A program made the position numbers and the translations under genes. From positions 6,226 through 70,225 of the forward strand of contig CAMTUJ010000002.1 of NCBI GenBank assembly GCA_947084925.1: a stretch of DNA of 64,000 bases. The letters are read 5' to 3'. The notes beneath the pieces were generated by a model. The model did no database searches, was not told the DNA's origin, and saw only the letters and a list, made by a program, of their open reading frames with translations. Of the stretch, positions 43,264 through 51,503 are shown in pieces (within the stretch, counting starts at the first letter, position 1; the number at the start of each line of letters is the position of its first letter). This DNA is from JAGPUQ01 sp947084925. Lineage in GTDB: Bacteria > Pseudomonadota > Gammaproteobacteria > Pseudomonadales > Porticoccaceae.

Positions 43264-43623
43264 TCAGGTCGTGGGGAGGAGCGGTGGAGCGCGGGGTTGG
43301 AATGCGGGGTACGGGGTCAGCGCGACAGGCTGTGAAAAGACTTCTGCCAGCGCCGGGTGAACGGGCGTCACCGCACCCTGGGCCGCCAGGGGAGCGACGT
43401 TCGGTTGCTGGGTGTCGGCGCCCAGAAAGGCGTCGCAGGCGCTCGTGTGGGCGTGGAATGGATGGTCGGCAGCGTGCAGCGCCACCGCCACCTGGCCTGA
43501 AGCCAGCAGCGCCACCTGGCCTGAAGCCAGCAGCGCCACCGCCAACAGCACCCGCGCCGCGGCAAGGGCGGGGCAGCGGGACCGGGTGCGTTGTTGCGGG
43601 GTCATCGACGGATGCGGGGTCAT
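43264..43623 (-). CDS. Small secreted His/Cys-containing protein of the zinc operon
   Basis: A protein of about 119 residues with no family that I can name; DUF2946-like metal-context proteins are a weak resemblance. A hydrophobic export segment (ARVLLAVALLASGQVALLAS, about 26-45) is followed by HAADHPFHAHTSACDAFLG near 54-72, with four His and a Cys in a metal-binding-like cluster, then a Pro- and Ala-rich tail. It precedes the porin-znuA-znuB genes in the same direction, so a periplasmic zinc role is likely (inference). Two in-frame tandem duplications alter the start region and the export segment. The start codon is uncertain (43623 or 43605). Confidence 0.55.
   Translation of the reverse strand: MTPHPSMTPQQRTRSRCPALAAARVLLAVALLASGQVALLASGQVAVALHAADHPFHAHTSACDAFLGADTQQPNVAPLAAQGAVTPVHPALAEVFSQPVALTPYPAFQPRAPPLLPTT
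43487..43534. repeat. Tandem duplication, 2 x 24 bp
   Basis: Two exact adjacent copies of a 24-base unit (43487-43510 and 43511-43534). In the small secreted protein they encode LLASGQVA twice inside the export segment, so copy number changes the hydrophobic length by eight residues while keeping frame. Confidence 0.9.
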
Positions 43624-43636
43624 CGACGGATGCGGG
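43601..43636. repeat. Tandem duplication, 2 x 18 bp
   Basis: Two exact adjacent copies of GTCATCGACGGATGCGGG. Read on the minus strand each encodes an MTPHPS-like unit at the start of the small secreted protein, providing two equivalent ATG codons 18 bases apart. Confidence 0.9.
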
Positions 43637-43841
43637 CGAGTCGCGGGTTCGGCGGCGATTCTAACCGGGGAGTCGGCGCGCGACAAGCGCCGTGGTATCG
43701 CGGCCGGTGTTGGGCCGACGACCATCCGGTGCGGTTTCTTGGGTACCATGGGCCGGTCTCGGCGCCGTCGCAGACCGCCAAGGCACCGCACAGGCCGATT
43801 TACGGCGAGTATCGCCACCGATCCAGGAGAGACAGTACCCC

Positions 43842-45236
43842 GTGAGCAAGGATCCCGAGCTGTTCGATTCCGCCGATACCGAGTCCGGCCGCATCCGTGC
43901 GCCCTGGGAGCGGAGCTTCGAACGAATCCTGACCCCGTTCGAGGAGTTCATCCATCGCCAGACCACCGGCGGCATGGTGCTGATGGTCACGGCGATTCTC
44001 GCCCTGATGCTCGCCAACTTTGGTTGGGCCACGGCCTACCAGCATCTGTTGCATCTGCCGGCCCGGATTGGCATCGGCGATTGGGGGATCGAAAAATCCC
44101 TCCACCATTGGGTCAACGACGGCCTGATGGCGCTGTTTTTCTTCGTGGTCGGCCTGGAGCTGAAACGGGAAATGCTGGTGGGCGAGCTCGCCAATCCCCG
44201 CCACGCGGTGTTGCCCATTCTCGCCGCGATCGGCGGGATGCTGGTCCCGGCGCTGATTTACGCGGCGTTCAATGCGGGCGGCCCTGGCGCCCGCGGCTGG
44301 GGCATTCCCATGGCGACGGACATCGCGTTCTCGCTCGGCGTGGTGGCCTTGCTGGCGGGACGGGTGCCCCGGGCGCTCATCACCTTTCTGGTGGCGCTGG
44401 CGATCGTCGACGATCTGGGTGCGGTGGTGGTCATCGCCATTTTCTACACGGAAAAACTGGCGCTGGGCTGGCTCGCGGGCGCGGCGCTGGTGCTCGGCGC
44501 CATGCTGGTGCTGAATCTGGCCGGCGTGCGCCGCACGATGCCCTATTTTTTGCTCGCGGCGGTGCTCTGGTATCTGCTGCTGGAATCGGGGATTCATGCG
44601 ACGCTTGCAGGCGTACTGGGGGCGTTCACCGTGCCCGCCCGACCCAGTTATGATCCGGCGCGGTTCAGCCAGCACACCAGGGCACTGCTCGCGCGGTTCG
44701 ATGCCAGCTACAGGCCGGGCGCCAGCATTCTCACCAACGATGAGCTGCGCGCGGTGGCGCAGGCCCTGGGCAACGGTGCCATCCAGGTGCAGGCGCCGCT
44801 GCAGCGTCTGCAACATCTGTGGAACCTGCCGGTGGCCTTTCTGGTGGTGCCGGTGTTCGCCCTGTTCAACGCCGGCATTCCGCTGGATTTTGGCGCCCTG
44901 GCAACGACATTGACGCACCCCGTGACCCTGGGCGTGATGCTGGGCCTGGTGTTCGGCAAGTTCATCGGCATTACCGGTACCGTATGGCTGGCGTTGAAAC
45001 TGGGTATCGGCGAATTGCCCTCCGGCACTCGCCTGAATCAGATCGCCGGAGTCTCGCTGCTGGGCGGGATCGGCTTCACCATGTCGATTTTCATCGCCGA
45101 ACTGGGCTTTGCCGCGCACCCCGACGAGCTGCTGATGGCCAAAACCGGCGTCCTGATCGCTTCGTTGTTTGCAGGATTCAGTGGCTATTTCTGGTTGCGT
45201 CTGGCGGCGCGCGCCGCTCCGCACGCGGGGGTATAG
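43842..45236 (+). CDS. nhaA: Na+/H+ antiporter NhaA
   Basis: A 464-residue inner-membrane antiporter exchanging two protons for one sodium ion, for pH and salt homeostasis. It has FHVVGLELKREMLVGEL-like FFFVVGLELKREMLVGELA near 100, WGIPMATDIAFSLGVVALLA near 155-174 and the ion-binding Asp pair in ALAIVDDLGAVVVIAIFY near 187-204. The C-terminal ISLLGGIGFTMSIFIAELGF-type segment is also present. GTG 43842 has AGGAGA upstream. The N-terminal about 25 residues are longer than in Escherichia coli. It is monocistronic. Confidence 0.94.
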   Translation: MSKDPELFDSADTESGRIRAPWERSFERILTPFEEFIHRQTTGGMVLMVTAILALMLANFGWATAYQHLLHLPARIGIGDWGIEKSLHHWVNDGLMALFFFVVGLELKREMLVGELANPRHAVLPILAAIGGMLVPALIYAAFNAGGPGARGWGIPMATDIAFSLGVVALLAGRVPRALITFLVALAIVDDLGAVVVIAIFYTEKLALGWLAGAALVLGAMLVLNLAGVRRTMPYFLLAAVLWYLLLESGIHATLAGVLGAFTVPARPSYDPARFSQHTRALLARFDASYRPGASILTNDELRAVAQALGNGAIQVQAPLQRLQHLWNLPVAFLVVPVFALFNAGIPLDFGALATTLTHPVTLGVMLGLVFGKFIGITGTVWLALKLGIGELPSGTRLNQIAGVSLLGGIGFTMSIFIAELGFAAHPDELLMAKTGVLIASLFAGFSGYFWLRLAARAAPHAGV

Positions 45237-45373
45237 CGAAAACGGGTTACCAACTCCCCGCTCTGTGTTACAAGGCGACGCGGGGCGACACTGAACAAGG
45301 GTGCGGCGACCAATTCGTCCACCACGCTTCAGTTTCGAGACACTGTTATTTTTTCGAGAGGAGCAGCGCAGCA

Positions 45374-45838
45374 ATGGCAATGGTCAATCTGAAAACCGCG
45401 ACGTCCGAACAGATGGGCAAGATCATTCCCTACCTCAAGGTGTTTTCGCACCTCAATGTGAAGCTGTACCGCTGGAGCGGCGGACGCATCCTCGGCAAGC
45501 TCAACGGCCATGACGTTTGCCTGGTTACCATGACGGGCGCGAAATCCGGCGCCCAACGCATCATTCCGCTGATGTACGTGCCCTATCGCGACGGCGTGAT
45601 CGTGGTCGGCTCCCAGGGCGGCGCGCCCAAGAGCCCGGTGTGGGTGAACAATCTCATCGCCCATCCGGATATCGAAGTGCAGTACAAAAGCAAAAAGATG
45701 AAATTGCGCGCTCGCCGCGCCAGTGCCGAAGAAAAAGAAGCGGTGTGGCCGGTGTGCTGCCAGCACTATCCGGATTACGAACTCTATCGGCAGCGCACCC
45801 CGCGGGACATTCCGGTCTTTATCTGCGAGCCGCGCTGA
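45374..45838 (+). CDS. Nitroreductase/deazaflavin-dependent family protein (DDN-like)
   Basis: A 154-residue split-barrel protein of the family named for the mycobacterial F420-dependent nitroreductase Ddn. It has SHLNVKLYRWSGGRILGKLN near 25-44, CLVTMTGAKSGAQRIIPLMY near 49-68 (typical GxKSG phosphate-binding turn) and GVIVVGSQGGAPKSPVWVNN near 74-93. ATG 45374 follows GAGAGGAGCAG. Members use F420, FMN or bind other cofactors. Together with the LLM gene at 14089 it raises, but does not prove, a role for F420 in this organism. Confidence 0.85.
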   Translation: MAMVNLKTATSEQMGKIIPYLKVFSHLNVKLYRWSGGRILGKLNGHDVCLVTMTGAKSGAQRIIPLMYVPYRDGVIVVGSQGGAPKSPVWVNNLIAHPDIEVQYKSKKMKLRARRASAEEKEAVWPVCCQHYPDYELYRQRTPRDIPVFICEPR

Positions 45839-45848
45839 CCCGGGCGGC

Positions 45849-47033
45849 TCAGGTCAACCGCTCGGTCAGCACCGCCACCGCGATGGCGCCGACGCCGCCG
45901 ATCAGATTCATCATGGCGTCGAGATGGGTCTTGCGGCCGTGCGCCACGCGCAGGCTGGTGGCCGCGATGGCCGCCATCTTGTAGTGGGTGAAGACGTCGT
46001 AATAGTGCAGCCGCGCGCGGTCGACCGGATTTCCGGATAGCTTTTCGTAGCGCGCCAGCAATTCTTCGAACGGCAGCAGCCCGCAGGCCAGCAGCTCGCC
46101 GCGCTCGTCGGGGCAGCCGAGCAGTTTGCAGCCGACATAGGCCAGGTCTTCGTGGTAGTCGCCGAGGTGGCACAGTTCCCAGTCGAGGATGGCGTTGATG
46201 CGCCCGTCCGGGGTGTACATGAAATTTCCGCTGCGGTAATCGCCGTGCACCACCACCGGCTCGGCTACCGGCGGCATGTTGGCTTTCAGCCAGCTGGCGG
46301 CGTACTCGATGACCGGATGGGCCTGCACCGTGTCCTCGTGCCAGATGCGCTCCCAGAGCCCCAGTGACCACCGATTCGCCTCGGTGCTGCCGGACTCCGG
46401 GGCGTCGTAGCTGGACAGAGCGTAGCGGCGCCAATCGAGCCGGTGGATGCCGGCGAGGTGTTGCACGAACTGATCCCGGAGCCGGGCGCGCAAGCCGGGC
46501 TCGAACGACATGCCGAGTCCGGTGACCTTGCCGCCGCCTTCCGGCTGCACGATGCCCTCGAGAAAACCGGCGATCAGAAAGGGCCGCCCGAGCGCACCCG
46601 GATCGGCTTCGACCCAGTACACCTCGGGCACCGGCACCGTGCCCTGCATGGCGCGCAGGATCTGCGCCTCGCGCAGGCGGTGGGTTTCGACCACGGATTC
46701 GAGCGGGTCCATGCGCAGCATGAGTTTCACGCTGCCGGCGGTGGGGCGGTGCAGATCGAAGGTGAACTGTTCCTTGGACGCGCCCCCGGTGAGGCGTTTC
46801 AGGTTCGCGATACCGAGACGGGCATCTCCGGTGGCGCCGCGCAGGTAATCGAGCAGGCGCGGCTCCAGACGGGAGAAATCCATGCTCTGTTCGCGCGGGT
46901 CGGCGCGCTCGACGAGCTTGCGGGTGAGCACCTCGTCGAGCGTGCGCTCCACGGGAAAACGCGCGCGAATGCCGGCGATCCAGTCCGGCGTCGGCCGGGC
47001 ACGCTGGCCCAGGGTCGGCGTGTAGTGGCGCAT
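45849..47033 (-). CDS. Phosphotransferase-family protein (ACAD10/11 N-domain-like)
   Basis: A 394-residue aminoglycoside-phosphotransferase-fold kinase. The catalytic loop is VVVHGDYRSGNFMYTPDGRI near 262-281 and the metal-binding ILDWELCHLGDYHEDLAYVG follows near 285-304. Such proteins sit beside acyl-CoA dehydrogenases, and the eukaryotic ACAD10/11 form phosphorylates 4-hydroxy acids or their CoA thioesters before beta-oxidation. Here it lies 16 bases after the DUF7064/7065-like gene and may act in the same lipid or terpenoid pathway (inference). Confidence 0.86.
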   Translation of the reverse strand: MRHYTPTLGQRARPTPDWIAGIRARFPVERTLDEVLTRKLVERADPREQSMDFSRLEPRLLDYLRGATGDARLGIANLKRLTGGASKEQFTFDLHRPTAGSVKLMLRMDPLESVVETHRLREAQILRAMQGTVPVPEVYWVEADPGALGRPFLIAGFLEGIVQPEGGGKVTGLGMSFEPGLRARLRDQFVQHLAGIHRLDWRRYALSSYDAPESGSTEANRWSLGLWERIWHEDTVQAHPVIEYAASWLKANMPPVAEPVVVHGDYRSGNFMYTPDGRINAILDWELCHLGDYHEDLAYVGCKLLGCPDERGELLACGLLPFEELLARYEKLSGNPVDRARLHYYDVFTHYKMAAIAATSLRVAHGRKTHLDAMMNLIGGVGAIAVAVLTERLT

Positions 47034-47049
47034 GGCGGTCGCCGAGCGC

Positions 47050-47982
47050 CTACATGGCGACTTCCTGGATTTCGCCCCAGCCGATCACCCCGCCGAGTTC
47101 CCAGCGCATGAAGGTGTGGGTGGCGAACAGATAAGGCCAGGGCGACCAAGGGTTGGAGGTGAACGCGGTGCCGGTGAAGCGATGGCCGCGGCCGCGCTTG
47201 TCTTCCACCTGGAGGTCCATGAACTGGTGCAGCAGGCCGTTGCGCAGCACCCGGCCCTTGCCTTTGGTGAGGCCGTAAACCTGATTGCCCTCGCGGACAT
47301 AGCCGTGGACGATGGCGGCGTAATCGTTCTTGTCGTCGGGGTTGATCACCCAGATGCAGTGAATGCTGGTGTCGTTGTCGAAATTGGCATTGAGCCAGCA
47401 GAAGTTGGCGAACTGGTCTTCGTGGCGCAGGCCCCAGCTGTGATCCATGCTGGACACGCAGTCGATCGGGAACTGCTTGCCGTCCAGGGTCATCTTGCCG
47501 GTCACGCGGCCGGTCTGGTCCCAGTGCCCGGCATAGGCGGTATCGGACACGGTGTCGCCACCGTGGCTGACCTGGGCGAGCGGGTCCATGGCGGGATCGT
47601 GGATGTCGTAGGGCTCCATCAGCGCCTTGTAGGTCACGTCGAAGGACAGCCGCTTGCCGTCGTCGAAACGGATGTCGTAATCCATCACCGGCTTGGTGCA
47701 TTTGACCGCCAGGCCGTTGCCGAGCTTGTAATCGTCGAAGTTGGTTTTCGGGAACGGCAGGTGCACCTGGTTGTTGGTGTAGCGCACCAGATGTGGCGTG
47801 TTGGAAAAGCCGTCGGTGATGGTGATGCTGGACAGCACCGCGCCCAGGTTCTGCCGGGTCAGCACATAGACGTTGACGTGCAGCGGCTCCTCGGGAACGT
47901 AAAAGCCGAAGTAGTTGGTCTCCGCCCAATACTTGTCGTCGGAGGTCGGCGTATGAAAATACATGTCTTTTGCGGTGATCAT
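47050..47982 (-). CDS. DUF7064/DUF7065-like (lipocalin-fold, AttH-like) protein
   Basis: A 310-residue soluble protein with the two-part beta-rich fold of DUF7065/7064 (AttH/CrtC-like lipocalin) proteins. Marks are YWAETNYFGFYVPEEPLHVN near 19-38, PIDCVSSMDHSWGLRHEDQF near 172-191 (the conserved MDHSWG with Asp and His) and ATHTFMRWELGGVIGWGEIQ near 287-306. Members of this fold isomerise or hydrate hydrophobic substrates in some pathways. It starts after GGGGACC and is co-transcribed with the phosphotransferase. The substrate is unknown. Confidence 0.75.
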   Translation of the reverse strand: MITAKDMYFHTPTSDDKYWAETNYFGFYVPEEPLHVNVYVLTRQNLGAVLSSITITDGFSNTPHLVRYTNNQVHLPFPKTNFDDYKLGNGLAVKCTKPVMDYDIRFDDGKRLSFDVTYKALMEPYDIHDPAMDPLAQVSHGGDTVSDTAYAGHWDQTGRVTGKMTLDGKQFPIDCVSSMDHSWGLRHEDQFANFCWLNANFDNDTSIHCIWVINPDDKNDYAAIVHGYVREGNQVYGLTKGKGRVLRNGLLHQFMDLQVEDKRGRGHRFTGTAFTSNPWSPWPYLFATHTFMRWELGGVIGWGEIQEVAM

Positions 47983-48133
47983 GGTGGTCCCCTGATGGCT
48001 GCTGTTTTAGTTGTCGATGAGCGGCCGCGCACGCCGCCCACGGTATGGTTCCGCTACGTTTATAAACCAAGGCGGCCGCCAGCGGAAGGAAATGTTGTGG
48101 CCGGCCCCGCGGAGCGGAAGGCAAGCGTCGGTT

Positions 48134-48568
48134 TCAGGCGGGAATGACGATGTCGGACAGGGCGAACAGTTTCCAGCCCTCGGCGGTGCGGGTAAAGGCG
48201 TAAAAGGCGGCGACGGTCTCGATCAGCGAGCCGTCCGCGCGCACCCGCTCCGCGCTGCGCAGGATCACATGCGCCTTGTCGGGCGCGACCAGAGAGACTT
48301 CGTAATCGGCATTGACCGTGGTGTGCCACTGCTTGCGTTCCCGCAGCGCTTGCGGTGAAACCGGAAAACGGTCGAGCAGGCGGGTTTCGCCCGCGCCGAT
48401 ATAGGCCAAAGGAAACCGCACCAGGGCTTCGACCGCGGCCAGATCGCCGTCGAGAAAGGCGCGCAGATAGCGTTCGTAGGCGGTGCGCACCGAAGCGGTG
48501 TCTGAGTGCTGCGCGGAAGCGTCGGTCGTGGTCACGGGGGCGCTGCGGTGCGGGTTCCGGCGCAGCAT
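48134..48568 (-). CDS. NTF2-like / SnoaL-type small protein
   Basis: About 144 residues (133 if the internal GTG 48535 is used). The cone-shaped NTF2 fold is suggested by VRTAYERYLRAFLDGDLAAV near 27-46, a middle strand QWHTTVNADYEVSLVAPDKA near 80-99, and TRTAEGWKLFALSDIVIP at the end. It lacks export signals. It stands alone between the DUF7064/7065-like gene and the YeeE pair. Enzymatic or ligand-binding roles are both possible. Confidence 0.65.
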   Translation of the reverse strand: MLRRNPHRSAPVTTTDASAQHSDTASVRTAYERYLRAFLDGDLAAVEALVRFPLAYIGAGETRLLDRFPVSPQALRERKQWHTTVNADYEVSLVAPDKAHVILRSAERVRADGSLIETVAAFYAFTRTAEGWKLFALSDIVIPA

Positions 48569-48634
48569 AGCGTGCCGCACCGGGATTGGCCAAGGCGGCA
48601 TCCCGGTGCTCGCAGGTTGCGGGGTCAGTGCGAT

Positions 48635-49051
48635 TCAGGTTTTCGCGGTGATTCTGTGCGCCAGCAGCAGGCCCACGATCATCGCCGGGACAAAGGCGAG
48701 CGTCGGCGCATAGCCGTAGGTCAGGCCGGCCAGTGCGGGTCCGGGGCAGTAACCCACCAAGCCCCAGCCGATACCGAAGATTGCCGCCCCGATCAGCAGC
48801 GGCTTGTCGATATCGGTCCTGGTGGGCAGCGAAAAGCTGCCGGCGAAGAGCGGCGCGGGATTGCGGAGCACGAACCGGTAACCGAGGGTGGTGACCAGCA
48901 GACCGCCGCCCATGACGAAGGCGAGGGTCGGATCCCAGGCGCCGAAAAAGTCGAGAAAGCCCTGCACGCGGGTGGTGTTGGTCATGCCCGAAACGGCCAT
49001 GCCGATGCCGAACACGATGCCGGAAGCGAGAGAAGCCAGTAGTTTGCCCAT
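48635..49051 (-). CDS. YeeE/YedE-family membrane protein (DUF6691, PmpB-like)
   Basis: A 138-residue membrane protein with four hydrophobic segments. It has ASGIVFGIGMAVSGMTNTTR near 9-28 and IGWGLVGYCPGPALAGLTYG near 95-114, whose Cys in YCPGPAL is the thiol thought to handle sulfur species in YeeE/YedE proteins. It starts three bases after its partner gene; the pair probably forms a thiosulfate or reactive-sulfur transport unit. An ArsR-type thiol regulator is divergently encoded. Confidence 0.88.
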   Translation of the reverse strand: MGKLLASLASGIVFGIGMAVSGMTNTTRVQGFLDFFGAWDPTLAFVMGGGLLVTTLGYRFVLRNPAPLFAGSFSLPTRTDIDKPLLIGAAIFGIGWGLVGYCPGPALAGLTYGYAPTLAFVPAMIVGLLLAHRITAKT

Positions 49052-49054
49052 GGG

Positions 49055-49474
49055 TCAGTTCCCCGTGGTCAGGCGAAGGATGGCGACAGTGATAACGCCG
49101 GCTGTCATGAAGGTGATGGTGGCGAGCAGGGAGCGTTTGGAAAAACGCGCGATGCCGCAGATGCCGTGGCCGCTGGTGCAGCCGGAACCGAGTCCGGTAC
49201 CGAAACCTACCAGCAGCCCGCCGAGCACCGCGAGCAGCACCCCGGCGCCGGGCAGGGGCGCTTTGAAGTCGGCGTCGAGCAGGGGCGGCAGGCCGCCACC
49301 GAGCACAATGCCGAGCACGAACAGGAGCCGCCACGGACGCTCGCCCGCGGCCTGGGTGAAGATTCCGGCGAGAATGCCGCTGACGCCGGCGATGCGGCCG
49401 TTCAGTGCCATCATCATGACGGCGGCGACGCCGACCAGGCCGCCGCCGATGGCCGCCAACAGAAAGTGGTGCAT
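49055..49474 (-). CDS. YeeE/YedE-family membrane protein (PmpA-like)
   Basis: A 139-residue membrane partner of the next gene. It has MMALNGRIAGVSGILAGIFT near 21-40 and VGFGTGLGSGCTSGHGICGI near 89-108, the Cys-bearing GCTSGHG motif of this family. The start at 49474 (MHHFLLAAIGGG) fits the first helix; a start six codons upstream is possible. Gene pairs like this sit with persulfide-responsive repressors in sulfide oxidation loci. Confidence 0.88.
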   Translation of the reverse strand: MHHFLLAAIGGGLVGVAAVMMMALNGRIAGVSGILAGIFTQAAGERPWRLLFVLGIVLGGGLPPLLDADFKAPLPGAGVLLAVLGGLLVGFGTGLGSGCTSGHGICGIARFSKRSLLATITFMTAGVITVAILRLTTGN

Positions 49475-49582
49475 GCCATGCCTCCAGATCACAAGAGTTG
49501 CTGGGTATTTGCCGTGTCGGTTGGGTTCGGTGGACGGGCGTTGTCCGTGGTCCCGAGCCGGTCCGTGCGGCGTTCACCACAT

Positions 49583-49626
49583 TACATTAGAGAAATGCAA
49601 ATTAGCAATATTTACTTCTGCATGTC
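49583..49626. promoter_or_regulatory. A/T-rich divergent control region with imperfect dyads
   Basis: Between the YeeE pair and the ArsR gene there is an A/T-rich island, rare in this genome, with ATGCA and TGCAT 19 bases apart and a central AATATT. Its place and composition fit an ArsR/BigR-type operator with overlapping promoters; binding is inferred. Confidence 0.4.
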
Positions 49627-49677
49627 CGGGGAGGTCGGCTATATTGGCGCCCGTTGACCGGACCCCGGGGGAAAGCA

Positions 49678-50001
49678 GTGCAGCTCGATTTAACGGCGCT
49701 GGCGGCGCACGCGGAAGTCGCCGAAGCCTTGCTGAAGGCGATGGGGAATCGCAACCGCTTGATGGTGCTCTGCACCCTGCATGAAGGCGAACTGTCGGTG
49801 GGCGAATTGAACGCGCGTATCCCGCTCAGCCAGTCGGCGTTGTCCCAGCATCTGGCGACGCTGCGCCGCGCCGGGCTGGTCGCGACGCGACGTGAATCCC
49901 AGACGATCTACTATCGGCTTGGCGATGCGGCGGCCAGCGCCGTCATAGCTACCCTTCACGGGCTGTTTTGCGCGGCTCCCGCTTCCGCCGGCGTCAAGTG
50001 A
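49678..50001 (+). CDS. ArsR-family repressor, BigR/SqrR-like dithiol sensor
   Basis: A 107-residue winged-helix repressor. LKAMGNRNRLMVLCTLHEGE near 20-39 has a Cys at about 33, the recognition helix is SQSALSQHLATLRRAGLV near 50-67, and a second Cys lies near the C-terminus in LHGLFCAAP. Two cysteines placed like this resemble the redox pair of SqrR/BigR, which form a polysulfide bridge to release DNA. The GTG start has GGGGGAAAG upstream. It is divergent from the YeeE/YedE pair, the likely target. Direct evidence for sulfur sensing is absent. Confidence 0.83.
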   Translation: MQLDLTALAAHAEVAEALLKAMGNRNRLMVLCTLHEGELSVGELNARIPLSQSALSQHLATLRRAGLVATRRESQTIYYRLGDAAASAVIATLHGLFCAAPASAGVK

Positions 50002-50785
50002 AGGTATGTTCCGGCTGTGGAAACTCGCCGCTGCGCACCGCCGCCGCATACGCCTGAAGCGCGCCCAGGATGTCGCCGGCGCCGGCGAGGAAGTTGCGCG
50101 CGAACTTGGGCGCGCGCGGTGAAATCCCCAGCATGTCCTGCAGTACCAGCACCTGGGCATCGGTATCGGCGCCGGCGCCGATGCCGATCACCGGCATCTT
50201 CAGTTCGCGGCTGACGCGCGCGGCGAGATCGCGCGGGACGCATTCCAGCACCAGCAGGCTGGCCCCCGCGTCCTCCAGCAGGTGCGCGTCGCGAACCATC
50301 TGCTCCGCGTCGTCCTGACCCCGCCCCTGGACCCGGTAGCCGCCGAATTTGTTCACGGACTGGGGGGTAAGCCCCAGGTGGCCGCACACCGGGATGCCGC
50401 GCTGATTCAGCATGGCAACGGATTCGGCCAGCCACTCGCCGCCTTCCAGCTTGACCATTTGCGCGCCCGCCTGCATGAGGTGGGCGGAGTTGGTCAGCGT
50501 CTGCTCCGGGGTGGCGTAGGCCATGAACGGCAGGTCGGCGATCAGCAGGGATTTGCTGTTGCCGCGGCGCACCGCCGCCGTGTGATGCAGCATGTGGTCC
50601 ATGGTGACCGGGACGGTGCTGTCGAAGCCCAGCATCACATTGCCCAGGGAGTCGCCGACCAGCACCACCTCGATACCGGCGAGCTCGACGAGGCGGGCGA
50701 AGCTGCTGTCGTAAGCCGTGATGACCGGGAATTTCTCGCCGGCGCGCTTGAGGTCATTCAGCGTGTGGATGGTGACGGTTTTCAT
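49994..50785 (-). CDS. panB: Ketopantoate hydroxymethyltransferase PanB
   Basis: Makes ketopantoate for pantothenate and CoA synthesis. The 263-residue protein has FPVITAYDSSFARLVELAG near 19-37, LVGDSLGNVMLGFDSTVPVT near 42-61, HLGLTPQSVNKFGGYRVQGR near 136-155 and IGIGAGADTDAQVLVLQDML near 200-219. The active-site TAYD, GDSLG and GAG elements are complete. In many gammaproteobacteria panC follows, but here panB is the last gene of the run pcnB-folK-dNK-panB and converges on the ArsR gene. Confidence 0.95.
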   Translation of the reverse strand: MKTVTIHTLNDLKRAGEKFPVITAYDSSFARLVELAGIEVVLVGDSLGNVMLGFDSTVPVTMDHMLHHTAAVRRGNSKSLLIADLPFMAYATPEQTLTNSAHLMQAGAQMVKLEGGEWLAESVAMLNQRGIPVCGHLGLTPQSVNKFGGYRVQGRGQDDAEQMVRDAHLLEDAGASLLVLECVPRDLAARVSRELKMPVIGIGAGADTDAQVLVLQDMLGISPRAPKFARNFLAGAGDILGALQAYAAAVRSGEFPQPEHTFT

Positions 50786-50800
50786 GAGTCTGCCCGGGTG

Positions 50801-51490
50801 TCAGGACGGCGGATTGTATTGCGGGTTGTAGTAATGACGACCACTTTTTACGTTGATCAGAAATTCCACCAGGCGGCGGTAGTCGAGATCGTTGCCGGCC
50901 ACATCGATGTCGCGGGTATTGACGATCACCAGCGGCGCGTCGTCGTAGTAGTGAAAGAACTGGGTGTAGGCCTCGTTGAGCTGACGCAGATAATCCGTGG
51001 TAATGGCGCGCTCCATGGCCACACCGCGTTTCTGGATGCGCGTCATCAGGGTCTCGGGCGGCGCTTGCAGGTAGATCACCAGATCGGGCGCTGGCTTGTC
51101 GATGGTGAGCTGATCGTAGACTTGCTGATAGAGGTGAAACTCCTCGTCGTCCAGGGTCACGCGGGCGAACAGCGGGTCCTTGTCGAGCAGAAAGTCGGCT
51201 ACCCGGACCGGCCGGAACATGTCGCCCTGGCGCAACTGCTGAATCTGGCGGGTGCGCTGGAACAGGAAGAACAGTTGTGCAGGGAGCGCATTGGCGCGCG
51301 GGTCGGCATAGAACCGCTCCAGGAAGGGATTGTCTTCCACGGCTTCCAGCAGGGTGTCGTAATTCAGCGTTTCGGCGAGGCGCCGGGCCAGCGTCGTCTT
51401 GCCGACACCGATGGGCCCCTCGACCGCGATGAATCGGGGCAGGGCGGCCGGGTCAAGGGCCAGCTGGATGTCGTTGGCGAGTATTTCCAC
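50801..51490 (-). CDS. Deoxynucleoside kinase family protein
   Basis: A 229-residue NMP/dNK-fold kinase. The P-loop is FIAVEGPIGVGKTTLARRL near 20-38; NPFLERFYADPRANALPAQL near 54-73 is the typical lid and base-binding region, and VIYLQAPPETLMTRIQKRG near 141-159 ends the fold. It belongs to the bacterial deoxyadenosine/deoxyguanosine kinase-like group found between folK and panB. The nucleoside used is unknown. Confidence 0.87.
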   Translation of the reverse strand: MEILANDIQLALDPAALPRFIAVEGPIGVGKTTLARRLAETLNYDTLLEAVEDNPFLERFYADPRANALPAQLFFLFQRTRQIQQLRQGDMFRPVRVADFLLDKDPLFARVTLDDEEFHLYQQVYDQLTIDKPAPDLVIYLQAPPETLMTRIQKRGVAMERAITTDYLRQLNEAYTQFFHYYDDAPLVIVNTRDIDVAGNDLDYRRLVEFLINVKSGRHYYNPQYNPPS

Positions 51491-51503
51491 GGCGGGCTCC
51501 GGC

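Noticed and set aside
43487..43636. Short tandem repeats as a possible CRISPR
   Set aside because: Only two directly adjacent copies of each unit exist, with no spacers and no cas genes.
43800..45380. A 526-codon minus-strand frame opposite nhaA
   Set aside because: nhaA is unmistakable; the opposite frame is low-complexity and has no family.
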